NCBI GenBank assembly: GCA_003024785.1
Contig: PUQB01000128.1
Coordinates: 186,001 to 250,000 of the forward strand
Length of the DNA stretch: 64,000 bases
Direction: 5' to 3'
Source: Selaginella tamariscina
Lineage: Eukaryota > Streptophyta > Lycopodiopsida > Selaginellales > Selaginellaceae
A model generated the notes under the pieces. That model saw only the letters and a program-made list of their open reading frames with translations. It was not told the DNA's origin and ran no database searches. Of this stretch, positions 44,018-54,540 are shown in pieces. Within the stretch, counting starts at the first letter, position 1. Every line of letters begins with the position of its first letter. A program made the position numbers and the translations under genes.

Positions 44018-45683
44018 TGTCATAGTTTTTACTATGACTCCCCTTTACTTTGGGACGTTGAGTTTGTTACCTACTGTACTATGTGATAAGCCCTACATGT
44101 AGAAGAACAGGCCTACTAGTGCACTTGGATATCTAGTGATGGTCCAACTAAGTGTCATTAGGTATTTGCAAGAAATCTGGGCGAAGCTAGCACTTTCACT
44201 TGAAAACTCTTACCTTGGTTTTCCGTGTCCTGGTTGGGTTATTGGCTAGTTCCGGTGATTTTGGCATGTCGGATATGTTTATAATACCCCTAGGTTTGAC
44301 AGTTAGGGTTTAGGAATTGATGGATAACTCACCAAGTATATTCCTTTGGGAATGAGATTTCATGCCAACCCACTTATGTAAATAGGAAAACATGGGGTGG
44401 GCTCTGTCACATAAAAGGTAGTATGTAGGATGAGGGTTCCTAGGTTCATGATTAAGCTCGTTACTCTCTCTCGGTGCAAGCTCTAGCTTGTGTCGTCAAG
44501 GCACAACCTCTGTTGTGCCGCCTTAACTTCCAGATGACAAGGGTATGTCCCACCTTCGGGGTAGCTTATCCTTAATGTTGGCAAATCCATGTCTGCGAGT
44601 CTTGTCGGATTGCACATTTGAAGAGGCAGAGGTAGAAGCTTGTCTCTCTAGCCCCTCCTCCACGTCAAGCTAGGTGTAGCACTCACGGCCAAGTAAGGCA
44701 TGTTTGTGTCCTTGTCCAATTGTGGGCGTTGAATCTTGTTTGATAGGTTCACATTACCTAGTTCTTGAGAGTTCACTGAGGGGTTTAGAGTTGGCATTTA
44801 GGAGGCACGTTTGTGGCACTTGGTACAATCTCAAATCTAGGGCTACAGCATGATAGCCCACATCATGGAAGGCAATGTCACATGGAGATGTGACACTGGG
44901 CTAGACGTCACATAATACAACACCTGAGGCACGCCCTTTGGGGTTGTGTCATGGGTTGTTGCTAAGGGGTCGGATACTCTAGCAAATAGACATGCTTGTG
45001 CTTGCACTAGGGTGCTAAGTCTTGAGCATTTGCTCAAGGGAGGTTAGCTCTCTTAACTAGGTGTGCTTAGGCACACTTGGCTAGGGGAGTGTTTCATTAG
45101 AATCTAGGGTGTGATAAACCTAAGCTTGTTAGTAGGAGCCTTTTCGTGAAGCACTCGCAAAGTCATGTACTTAGGGTTATCCAAACCTAGCCTTAAGGAG
45201 TTTGTTTAGTAGAACACTCGTGTTCGCCTACGGTGCACACTCGTGTCCTTACTAAGTATTAGCCCTAGGTCTAGGGTATGACTTGGCCACTCAAACCCTT
45301 AGGGGTTAGTCATGGTTCAGGATACCCCTTGTCGCCCTAAAGGGTTGTACTCTTGAATGAGGGTGATTCCTCAAGGGGTAAGCGACGATGCCTTGGCTCT
45401 GTCACGGGGGTATGTGTGAGACACATCTCCTTTGTGGGGTTAGGGCATGACCTGTCTAGGTCTACTGGGACAGGATCCTAAAGTCTACTTAGGTTATCCT
45501 TTAGGGTTCAGGGGATGGTCATTCTAGGGGACTTAGGGTAGGACTCTAAGTCTTCTGCCTAATTGGGCCTCTGAGTCAGACTCTTAGGGTTATCTTGTAA
45601 GATTTAGCATTGCTCACACAGGGTGATGATGCCGAATGGCCACTTGGCAGCCATGTGTTGGCCCTTCGGGTAAAACTCTGACA
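44018..45683 (+). mobile_element. Solo LTR, family B, in Ser spacer
   Basis: TGTCATAGTTTTTACTATGA to AAACTCTGACA, 1666 bp, flanked by TCATG on both sides (44013-44017 and 45684-45688). Confidence 0.92.
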
Positions 45684-46462
45684 TCATGGGTTTCTGTGTT
45701 TTGTTGTATGTGAAGAATATTTCTATCTTGGTTATTCATGGAATATTTGTGTGCTATATGCAACTCCAAGAAGATATTCATGGAATATTCCCATCTTACT
45801 TCCAGTTGTGTCATACGCAGTAACTTCCCTAAGAAGATATTCATGGAATATTCCCTTCTTGTTTTCATGTGCATGTAGCTCACCCAAGAAGATATTTATG
45901 GAAAATTTCCTTTATGTGTTGTCCCTTCTTGGTTTCACGGCTTTTCGTGTTGTGTTGTAACTCCCCCCATGAAGATACATGTGGAATATTTCCTTCTTGG
46001 TTCCATGGGTTCCCATGTCATGATCTCTTGTATGTAACTTAACTCCCCCAAGAAGACATCCATGGACTATTATGCTCTTTCCCATGGGAGTTCGAGTCTC
46101 TCAATATTCTTGGAATATTCCCATCTTACCATAGCAAGTTTGAGTCCCTAGAATATGCCACGTTTTCAAGAAGGGGTGTCTTGGGACGGAGCCGTAGCCT
46201 GCAAAAATATTCCGATAATCTCTATTGGAATGGGCATGTCCATCGTACTGTTGCCAAATTGCACGGCTCGTACTACATTGAATCGTGGAGGAGATGCAAA
46301 GCATCAACTTTCAGTGGGCAAAAGGGGGTTTTTGGCAAGTCCCACCACGCCAACTGATGCCCCCCATGGGCGGCCTCAACCTCTCTCCTTTGCTTTGCGG
46401 GCTCCATGCCGAACACCAAATCTCCACGTGTCCCTCCTTGCCAACGTTTCCCCACGGGCATT

Positions 46463-46536
46463 GGTTTCGTGGTGTAGTTGGTTATCACGTCAGTCTCACA
46501 CACTGAAGGTCCCCAGTTGAAGTCTGGGTGAAACCT
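46463..46536 (+). tRNA. tRNA-Val(CAC), well preserved
   Basis: GGTTTCGTGGTGTAGTTGG start as in plant tRNA-Val. Acceptor GGTTTCG/TGAAACC (one G-U), anticodon arm TCAGT-CTCACAC-ACTGA perfect, T-stem CCCAG/CTGGG perfect. The T-loop reads TTGAAGT rather than TTCGAAC-like, which may weaken the B box. 74 nt, no intron. Confidence 0.85.
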
Positions 46537-46770
46537 TTAGCGCCTTAAACCCTAAAGGTGACACTAAATTGTGCCCTAGCACCCTAAAGCAACAAGAGCT
46601 TTTGTGCCCTAGCGCCTAAGCCCTAAAGCAACAAGAACTTTTGTGCCCTAGCGCCCTAAGCCCTAAAGCAACAAAGAACTTTTGTGCCCTAGCGCCCTAA
46701 GCCTAAAAGCAACAAGAACTTTTGTGCCCTAGCGCCTAAGCCCTAAAGCAACAAGAACTCAGAACTTCTT
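46537..46770 (+). repeat. Val-linked repeats: CCCTAAAGCAACAAGAAC units
   Basis: Five units of about 42 bp made of CTTTTGTGCCCTAGCGCC and CTAAGCCCTAAAGCAACAAG. No tRNA part. Confidence 0.85.
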
Positions 46771-46790
46771 CAAGCAATTGGTAGCATGCA

Positions 46791-46861
46791 TGCACTGCTT
46801 GGGAATCGAACCTGGGTCTGTATCATGGTAGGGTACTATTCTACCACTAGACCAATAGTGC
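46791..46861 (-). tRNA. tRNA-Gly with anticodon ACC instead of GCC
   Basis: 71 nt on the minus strand; D-arm TCTAGTGGTAGAAT canonical, T-loop TTCGATT. The anticodon loop reads CTACCAT, so the first anticodon base is A. Acceptor GCACTAT/GCAGTGC has one mismatch. Probably a pseudogene, though an A34 tRNA could be read as inosine. Confidence 0.7.
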
Positions 46862-46901
46862 ACCAACTTCAATCATGCCCAATAACCATCCTAGCTTCCA
46901 G

Positions 46902-46984
46902 GTCAGGATGGTCGAGCAGTCTAAGGCGTTAGACTCAAGTTCTAGTCTCTCATTGGAGGCATGGGTTCGAATCCTGCTCATGAC
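46902..46984 (+). tRNA. tRNA-Leu(CAA), best copy
   Basis: GTCAGGATGGTCGAGCAGTC; anticodon arm TTAGA-CTCAAGT-TCTAG; variable arm present; T-loop TTCGAAT with intact B-box GGTTCGAATCC; acceptor GTCAGGA/TCATGAC has one mismatch. 83 nt. Confidence 0.8.
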
Positions 46985-47071
46985 ACACATGCAGTGCCCA
47001 TTTTTGAAATGCCACTCCTGGCCATCCGGCTTTGACACTCTGGGGTGCTTGGCAAAGCTGTTGCATACCTT

Positions 47072-47153
47072 GGGTGGTGGTGCAAATGGTTAGCGTGTAG
47101 GTCTCATAGCTATCAAGCGATCTTGAGGTTGATAGTTTGAGCCTCTCAACCCA
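47072..47153 (+). tRNA. tRNA-Met(CAU), elongator type with intron, decayed
   Basis: GGGTGGTGGTGCAAATGG, GTAGGTCTCATAGCTATC (anticodon CAT followed by the intron), GATCTTGAGG, T-arm GATAG-TTTGAGC-CTCTC and 3' end CAACCCA. One G of the acceptor is missing. Plant elongator tRNA-Met genes carry an intron at this site. Confidence 0.75.
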
Positions 47154-47210
47154 TCGTCTTTGCCGCCCATTTCATGACAACTATGGGGATGTAGACGTGA
47201 CTGGTCGATT

Positions 47211-47323
47211 GCTTTGGCCCGCAAGAGACTCACTTTGGCCAAGTGGTTAAGGTGTGTGCTTGCTAAGTACATGGGTTTTCACCCACGAAAGGCTTTGGCC
47301 GAGTGGTTAAGGCGTGTGCTTGC
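47211..47323 (+). pseudogene. Three partial tRNA-Ser(GCU) 5' parts, the last cut by LTR A
   Basis: Starts of tRNA-Ser at 47211 (GCTTTGGCCC), 47232 (CACTTTGGCCAAGTGG, GCTTGCTAAGTACATGGG) and 47291 (GGCTTTGGCCGAGTGG). The third stops at GTGCTTGC in the anticodon, where the family A LTR begins at 47324. Confidence 0.85.
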
Positions 47324-48160
47324 TGTTAGAGTTTTTACCTGGTGCCACAAAGGTGGCTGCCAGGTGCCAACCCTGGAATCCCCTTGTGAATCAGGACACG
47401 CGGACAGTCGAGCTACAGGTATCGTTCCTATGTTGGCGTGGTTGAGGTGGCCGAAGCAAGGCCTCAACCACTAGGTCTGCAAAACGTGAACTTGGGCAAT
47501 GCCTCTGAGAGTGTGAGTAGTTTTTTGGGCTAAGGAATCTAACTAACTCCTTGGAAGTAACATACCCCCTCTCAAAGGCGTGATCCTGCCAACGATAAGG
47601 ATAGTTTAACCCAAACGTGGGACGTACCCCTGTCGTGTGGAAGTTAGGGCGGCACAACAGAGGGTTGCGCCTTGACAACACAAGCTTAGCTTGCACCGGT
47701 AGGAGGTTAACGAGCTCTCTTTTGAACCTAGAAAGCCTCACTACATATACTCTACCTTATTTATGTGATGGACCCCCCCCTATTTTCCTAAGTGAGTAAG
47801 TGGGCTGGCACGAAAATGCCAGCCCTTAAAGAAAATGAGTTGTCCTAAACCTAACCCTAAACCTAATCCCTAGGGGGGGGGTTAGGGCAACCCTAGGGGT
47901 GTCCCTAACCCTTTTTGACAAGCTATACTTTTAACAAAAAACCTACTTTGGAACGTCAAACCGAGGGAGAGTTTTTTAGAAGGTAAGTACTACCTTCGCC
48001 TAGAGTTTCTCGAAGTACCTAGTGACAGCCGGCCGAACTACCCCTAAACACCTAAGTGCACTAAGCGGGGCTGTTTCTCACTACAACTAGGGTTTGTCAC
48101 ACAACTCGATAGGTAACAACAGTCAAACCCCAAAGTAAAGGGTCGAGTCATAGCAAAAAC
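47324..48160 (-). repeat. LTR family A (3' LTR of the long copy)
   Basis: Landmarks as for other A LTRs: GTGCCACAAAGGTGGC, a C tract at 47773-47779, telomere-like CCTAACCCTAAACC at 47850-47863. The terminal hairpin is cut to GTCATAGCAAAAAC. Confidence 0.87.
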
Positions 48161-48589
48161 TCCCTGCTTTTGAAAATGTCAACGTCCTCGTTGACGGCTA
48201 ACTCCAAGACTAGACTAGGTTAGGAAAAGTTAACTGAAAACTAATGCTAATCACTCTATGTGGAGTCAGCAAAAAGTTCATAAGTTTTTATTACCCCACT
48301 TGCATTATGCGAAGCCAAGTACTTCAAAACCGTCGTTCACTGAGCAACAACTCAGCTGCCAGAGGCATCACCTGTGACAAGAAGTCACTTGGAGACCTTT
48401 TGCACATCTACAAAGTCTGTCACCTGGCATAGACAACAAGTTAGTTAATTTGTTTAAGTTAACTAGAATTTATATTGGAGGCCTCTAGTTAAAGTTGTTT
48501 ATCGACCCCTAGGTTAATAAGAAATAAGTTCACTTTATTTCTCATCATCATCACCAACAGTTTGAGACCTTGCTTCAAACTCATTCACT

Positions 48590-49960
48590 ACTTCCATCGC
48601 GTTCTGTAGATTATCCAATGGTTCTCATGTCGACTCGCATACCGGGTAACCCTTCCACTTAACAAGATATTCTCATTTACGTTTCCACGACCCTTGGCGT
48701 TTAATATCCTTTGCGACTAGCAGACTAGCTCAGAAAGCAAACGTAAGTTTTCATATCTCTGCAGATGTTTCTCATCCTTGTGGAATGGCTCGAGTAAATT
48801 GACATGAAACACATTGTGTATTTCTTCCAACTCTGGAGGAAGATCTAACCCATAAGCCACTTTCCTACTTGCTTCACCACCTCGTATGGACCTATGTAAT
48901 GCGATAGAAACTTCCTCGAAAAGAGTCGTTGGAACCTTCAGGTTTTTGGTACTCAGCAATACCATATCCCTAACCTGATACTCTATACCCACCGATGTTT
49001 ATCGTACTGCTGACGATAGCTTTCCTGTGCTGCAGCCAGCTTGGACGACTAGTTTCCCATGTGTGATACAATTGTCTAGTGAACTCTGCGACAAAGGGAA
49101 CTCAGTTGACATCTCTTTCGGTAACACCATATTCTGAGGAATACCATCCTTATTCCCAGTCAACACTTCCATCCGGCTACATCCGATCATAGTGTGTGTC
49201 GAGTTATTGTAACATATCTCAGCCATATCCAAGTGTTTAGCCTAATCAAGTTGATCCCTTGAACATAGCATCTGAGATAGTCCTCGACTTGTCGGTTCAC
49301 CCTCTCCGTTTGACCATCAGTTTGCGGATGGTAGGGTGTACTGAACTTCAGCATCGTACCAAACTACTTAAACAATGTTCCCCAAAACTTGCTCATAAAT
49401 CTGAGATCATTGTTTTTGATAGCCCGCGCACTCTTATGACTTCGTGGAAGAACAACTTCGCTACTTGAATTGCATTCACTATCTCTACAATTGGAATGAA
49501 ATGAGCAATCTTTGAAAACCAATTGACTACCACCATGAGCGCGTTAAAACCACAAGATTTTGGCAACCCATGATAAAGTCCAAAGTAACACTTTGAAATG
49601 GCCGCTCTAGAATCGGTATACACTGCAACTTCCTAGCTCGTTTTTGCGATGGCTCTTTCACTTGTTGACATGTGGGGCATGTCAACATACTTGGAATGAT
49701 ACCCAACCAATAGAATCCCTTTCAACAAAGCCAACGTTTTATGCCTTCCACCATGTCCTACCAAAGGAACGTCGTGATGCTCTCTTAATAGCCTCTCCCT
49801 CCATGTCCCTTCTGGAACATAGAGTCTCTTTTCTTTATAATAAAGAACTCCATCTCGTACCGCAAAATGGCATGTTTGAGTGCATCCATTTGACTTTCTT
49901 TCTACTGGAATATTACCATCTCTTCGTAATTGATGAATTTGTTTCCTCCTTAGCAAACTC
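48590..49960 (-). pseudogene. Integrase and chromodomain (family A)
   Basis: The minus strand shows the zinc-binding part (LREHHDVPLVGHGGRHKT and CHMSTSER-like text at 49633-49870), core fragments (VVVNWFSKIAHFIP, then [19 protein letters not shown]) and the C-terminal GPK-like domain (DMVLLSTKNLKVPTTLFEE). The chromodomain at 48620-48690 reads EYLVKWKGYPVCEST but has TGA codons on both sides. Confidence 0.88.
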
Positions 49961-49977
49961 GTCCTGAGGATATGCCG

Positions 49978-50540
49978 TCACAAATTCATCCACCAAAGTT
50001 GATACGGGTGCTGACATAATCGAAGATGACCCTTCCTACTGAGTGCATCAGTTACCACATTGTCCTTTCCTGCCTTATGTCTGATTTCAAGCTGGAATCG
50101 TGCCAACTTCTGCTGCCATTTAGCATAATTTAGTGATAGCTTTGGTTGCATTTCAAAATACCTTAGAGTTACATTATCTGTCCAAACCACAGTGCCATGA
50201 CTTAGAAGATAATCACGCCAATACTCCAAGGAAGCAATAACAGCATACATCTCCTTTTTGTGAGTAGGCCATCGAGTTTGTGCAGCATCTAACTTCTTTG
50301 AGAAAAAGGACACTGAATGTCCTTTCTGTTGCAATACACCACCAATTGCAAAGTCGGAAGCGTCACATTCTACTTCAAAGGGATCTTCAAATATGGGCAA
50401 CTGCAAAACTGGCTCAAAAGAAATAGCTTCTTTGAGTTTGACGAATGCAAATGCCATGGAATGTTCTTCGTGAGATCTGTCAATGGGGCCGCTATCTCCG
50501 AGTAACCTTTTATGAATCTTTGGTAATACCCCGTTAGACC
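49978..50540 (-). pseudogene. RNase H (family A), mostly intact frame
   Basis: FEVECDASDFAIGGVLQQKG, HSVSFFSKKLDAAQTRWPTH and WTDNVTLRYFEMQPKL are typical gypsy RNase H motifs. The frame is open from 49978 to 50559. Confidence 0.88.
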
Positions 50541-51700
50541 AAAAATGATCTAACTTCATGCACGCCTTTCAAAGTTGTCCACTCGGTAATAGCTTGAATT
50601 TTCTTTGGATCCATGGCAACCTTCCCACATGAAATCGAGTGTCCCAAGAAATTTATCTTGGTTTGACCAAAAAATGATCTAACTTCATGCATGCCTTTCA
50701 AAGTTGTCCACTCGGTAATAGCTTGAATTTTCTTTGGATCCATGGCAACCTTCCCACATGAGATCGATGTCCAAGAAATTTATCTTATTTGATTTGACCA
50801 AATGCGCACTTGCTTTCTTTAGCATACAATTGACACTGCAATAACCTTGTTGTAGTCCTCTTCACTCTTCTTTGCTGGCTTGTTAAATGCATCTCAGCTT
50901 CTTCTCCTCTCAACCTCTGAAACACTTTCTAAGTGTTCCACATGTTCTCAATTGTCGAACTGAAAACAGAATGTCATCAATATACACCACCACGAACTCG
51001 TCTAGATAGTCTCTAAACACATCATCCATCATTGTGCAAAAAGTTGCTGGAGCATTGCACAACCCGAATGGCAAGACTAGAAACTCAAATGATCCATAAC
51101 GCGTTCGAAAAGCGGTCTTCTCAATGTCATTCTCTGCTACCCGAATCTGATGGTACCCATCTCAAGTCTATTCTTGAAAAATACTTTGCTTTCGATAGCC
51201 TATCAAATAAGTCGTCCACTCGTGGAAGAGGATACTTATTTTTATAGTTATCGCGTTCAGCGCTCGATAGTCCACACACATTCGCATCGTACCATCCTTT
51301 TTCATTACAAACAAGATAGGTGCACCATACGCGATCGACTAGGTCGAATGTGTCCTCGACCAATCAATTCTGTCAGCTGTCTCTTCAATTCTACTAACTC
51401 TTGAGGATTCAACCGATATGGGGCTCTTGCCGGTGGAGACGAACCTGGCAAAATCTCTATCCTGTGGTCCACAGCTCGACGTGGAGGTAACTCGGGCGGC
51501 AAGTCTTCTGGCAACACATCCTTAAACATGTTCAAGACTTCCAAAATAGGTTCAGGAACAGATTCTTGACCATCTCCTATTTTGACTTCACCAGTATCCA
51601 AAACCATTGCAAGAAACACACGTTCCCGATGTCTAACTGCCTTACGCAACTGAGTTAAGGTAAGGAACATAGGATTCCAATCCTTATCAGTTAGCGTTTC
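50541..51700 (-). pseudogene. Reverse transcriptase (family A), broken, with internal tandem duplication
   Basis: LPPRRAVDHRIEILPG and APYRLNPQELVELKRQL mark the start; [20 protein letters not shown] and VVVYIDD (near 50975-50997) are RT motifs, the catalytic YIDD being intact. A block of about 125 bp (50545-50663) with INFLGHSISCGKVAMDPKKI is repeated at 50671-50790. Confidence 0.87.
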
Positions 51701-51718
51701 CATTTTGAGCGTGTTTTT

Positions 51719-52216
51719 CTAATGTTCTTTATCTGCTGCAAGCGTGATTCGATTATCTCCGGAACCCCTCATTTCGATTACATGTTTATGGAACCATTCC
51801 ATACCCAAAACAAAGTCAAACCCCGTCATATTCAAGACAACTAAGTCTAGCTTAGCCTTCCAATCTTTGATTTGGACAGGAACTGCCCTTGCTATATTAT
51901 TAGTATTTTGAGAACCTTTGCCAAAATTGATCTTTATTTCACACATCTTTATTACATCCAAATTCAATCGACGAGCTAGACTAGTCGATATGAAGTTGTA
52001 TGTTGCTCCAGTATCGATCATCATTCGGACTCGGTCCCCTCGTATCCTTCCTGTCAAATATAGCAAAGGGTCAGTTTTGTCTTGAATAGCGAATAAGGCA
52101 GGTTGTGTCTGGCACAACATTACCTCTTCTGACTCATCTTCCGGATCTTCAAGCGTTTCTGGTTCAGCAACTTGAAATGTCCTGATTGTTGTGAGGGTGC
52201 CGACACTCTTTAGCAA
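51719..52216 (-). pseudogene. Aspartic protease (family A)
   Basis: VRMMIDTGATYNFISTSLAR contains the D-T-G-A active site, followed by DFVLGMEWF, the conserved end of retropepsins. 165-codon open frame. Confidence 0.9.
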
Positions 52217-53303
52217 AATGACCAGGCTTGTTACAATTATAACATTTCACAACCCCGCCTGCGGAACGCGGGAGCAGACTTTGGAGCCGATCCTTTGGCT
52301 GCTGAGGTGGTGGTAACGCCAATGGTTTCCGAAATCCGGTGGGTCTTGATGTGTCCGAAAACTTGGAACTGCCGACAAAGGGACTTGCACTTCGAATTGA
52401 TGGTGATTGATCTGGTCGCCTATCAAACCTTCTGAACCCAGACTTTGGAGGAAACCTCCTTGATTTAGGTTTTGCTTCCTCCCCTTTGTACAAGTCTTCT
52501 AACGACATGCCATAAGCAACCTTTTGAGCTGCCTCTTGACATTCCGATAGCTTGTGATTTCTCTTCGCGTTTTTCATTCAAGCTAGCCATGAAGCAACTT
52601 CGAGCTTCATCATCACTCATATTTGGCACCAATCGCCGTACACTTTCGAATCGATAAACGTGGTCCATTGGACTTCCCCGAACTCCCTGTTGACAAAGTG
52701 CCAGGTCAGCACGCAATCGCAAACCGAGATCATCCGGCATATACTGCTTTTTGATCTCCTTTTTCATGTGCTTCCAGCTGTTTCGGTATCCACGTTCACC
52801 TTCAACAATTCGCCACCAAGTCTTAGCTTCTTCTTTAAGAAATGCTTGGCACATGCAACCTTTTCTTTTTCTCACGGAAGCAGCCTCGAAATAGCTTTCC
52901 ATATCATACAACCAGTCATCCAAAACCTTGTAATCCTTTGAACCCATGAAATTCGAAGGCTTTACCGGTTTGAATTTACTGGGACCTCCACCTACTTCCG
53001 TCGAAGAATCTGATTCAGAGGAACCTGACTCTGAGTCATGCTTCTTCTTTCTTTTTCCGTGTGTCTGGTTGCGGAACATCTGGCACTGCAGTATTCGTCG
53101 GAATCCGAACGGCAACATTATCGATTCGTCGTTCAACCCAAAACATCCCCTCGAAGTTCGTTTAGGGCATCCATCATTATTTCTCGCCAACCAGGTCGTT
53201 GTCTAACTCTAGGGGGTCGACCTGGATCAGCCTCATCCATCTCCTCATTTTGAGCCTCTGCGACAGCCCTCTCTGCCTCAGGCTCTGGTTGCTTTCTTTT
53301 GCT
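52164..53303 (-). pseudogene. gag (family A)
   Basis: The start MSKRKQPEPEAERAVAEAQ at 53303 is followed by a frame-shifted spacer, then the capsid part (52465-53190: DYKVLDDWLYDMESYFEAA, MSDDEARSCFMASL) and the nucleocapsid zinc knuckle C-YN-C-NKPG-H-FAKE-C near 52200-52245. Confidence 0.9.
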
Positions 53304-53473
53304 CATCGTATTGAACCCTAGTTTCAACACTCGGAGAATATGCTTGGAATATTCCCAATGTAAGTTGGAAACACCCTGCACAGGTTGTACACCCACACAC
53401 ATTAGCTTGAACTTAGCATAAGACTGTCGAACATACCTAGAATCTCATGCCAACTCACTGAGCAAGTGTTCTT

Positions 53474-53959
53474 NNNNNNNNNNNNNNNNNNNNNNNNNNN
53501 NNNNNNNNNNNNNNNNNNNNNNNNNNNNNNNNNNNNNNNNNNNNNNNNNNNNNNNNNNNNNNNNNNNNNNNNNNNNNNNNNNNNNNNNNNNNNNNNNNNN
53601 NNNNNNNNNNNNNNNNNNNNNNNNNNNNNNNNNNNNNNNNNNNNNNNNNNNNNNNNNNNNNNNNNNNNNNNNNNNNNNNNNNNNNNNNNNNNNNNNNNNN
53701 NNNNNNNNNNNNNNNNNNNNNNNNNNNNNNNNNNNNNNNNNNNNNNNNNNNNNNNNNNNNNNNNNNNNNNNNNNNNNNNNNNNNNNNNNNNNNNNNNNNN
53801 NNNNNNNNNNNNNNNNNNNNNNNNNNNNNNNNNNNNNNNNNNNNNNNNNNNNNNNNNNNNNNNNNNNNNNNNNNNNNNNNNNNNNNNNNNNNNNNNNNNN
53901 NNNNNNNNNNNNNNNNNNNNNNNNNNNNNNNNNNNNNNNNNNNNNNNNNNNNNNNNNNN
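53474..53959. other. Assembly gap (486 N)
   Basis: Run of N. The expected family A 5' LTR and primer-binding site would fall here; the true gap size is unknown. The Pumilio upstream region also lies next to it. Confidence 0.99.
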
Positions 53960-54152
53960 TCTGTGGATAAATTATAAATTTTTAAACAGAATTACACTAT
54001 ATATTTATTTACTAAACCCATTCACAATATATATTATATTATCAATATATACTCTGTATATCTATTATTCATGTATATATGTTATAATATTTGATATGCT
54101 ATATTTAAAGTTCTAAAGTTTAATTGGTGCATATATATATATAGTGTGTGTG

Positions 54153-54184
<32 letters not shown>

Positions 54185-54540
54185 GTTAACCAATAATATG
54201 ATTCTTTTTTAATATATAAATAATCATCTTAATAATGACTTAGTTATTTAACATGGAATGTCATGAAGTTACTATATTAACACAAAAAAAAAAAGATTAT
54301 AGACATATTAGTTATATGCTTCTCAAGCTTGGCGATCAACTATACGATCTTTATCGTAATGTGTCCATACAAATACTAAATATTGTTAAAGCTTCCTCAG
54401 ACTCCATTACATGTGAATATATTTTTAAAGTCTTACAACGTCCTTCACTCTCTCTCTCTAAGTTTTATTATCAACACACGAAAAGATTAGTCAAAATAAC
54501 TCTGCATGTTAGTCTACATCATTCTGACAATCAGCATTTG
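53960..54540. other. AT-rich interval with microsatellite
   Basis: AT-rich, with (TA)n, GTGTGTG and (GA)n at 54131-54185. The 96-codon frame at 54253-54543 is not recognised and may be chance. Confidence 0.5.

Larger units (their letters stand above)
43536..46195 (+). repeat. tRNA cassette III (Lys, Leu half, Ser spacer)
   Basis: Starts in the pre-Lys spacer GAATATTCTCTACAATGTTG (Val and Gly absent), then Lys, about three spacer copies (43670-43860), a tRNA-Leu 5' half and Ser-type spacer, interrupted by a B solo LTR. 45684-46195 holds decayed Ser-satellite flank units (AAGAAGATATTCATGGAATA) with no recognisable tRNA-Ser. Confidence 0.8.
46196..47323 (+). repeat. tRNA cassette IV (Val, Gly, Leu, Met, Ser)
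   Basis: Same order as the other cassettes but without Lys: the spacer between Gly and Leu is shortened from about 270 to 40 bp. Ends at 47323, where the family A element enters tRNA-Ser. Confidence 0.85.
47324..53473 (-). mobile_element. Ty3/gypsy chromovirus family A, near-full-length, decayed; 5' LTR in the gap
   Basis: Minus-strand order: (5' LTR in the N run), gag, protease, RT, RNase H, integrase, chromodomain, 3' LTR (47324-48160). Interior is about 5.3 kb. Each domain is recognisable but split by frameshifts or stops. The 3' LTR starts TGTTAGAGTTTTTACCTGG on the plus strand and sits inside tRNA-Ser. Its sense-side end lacks TATGACA. The second target-site copy is hidden by the gap. 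Confidence 0.9.
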
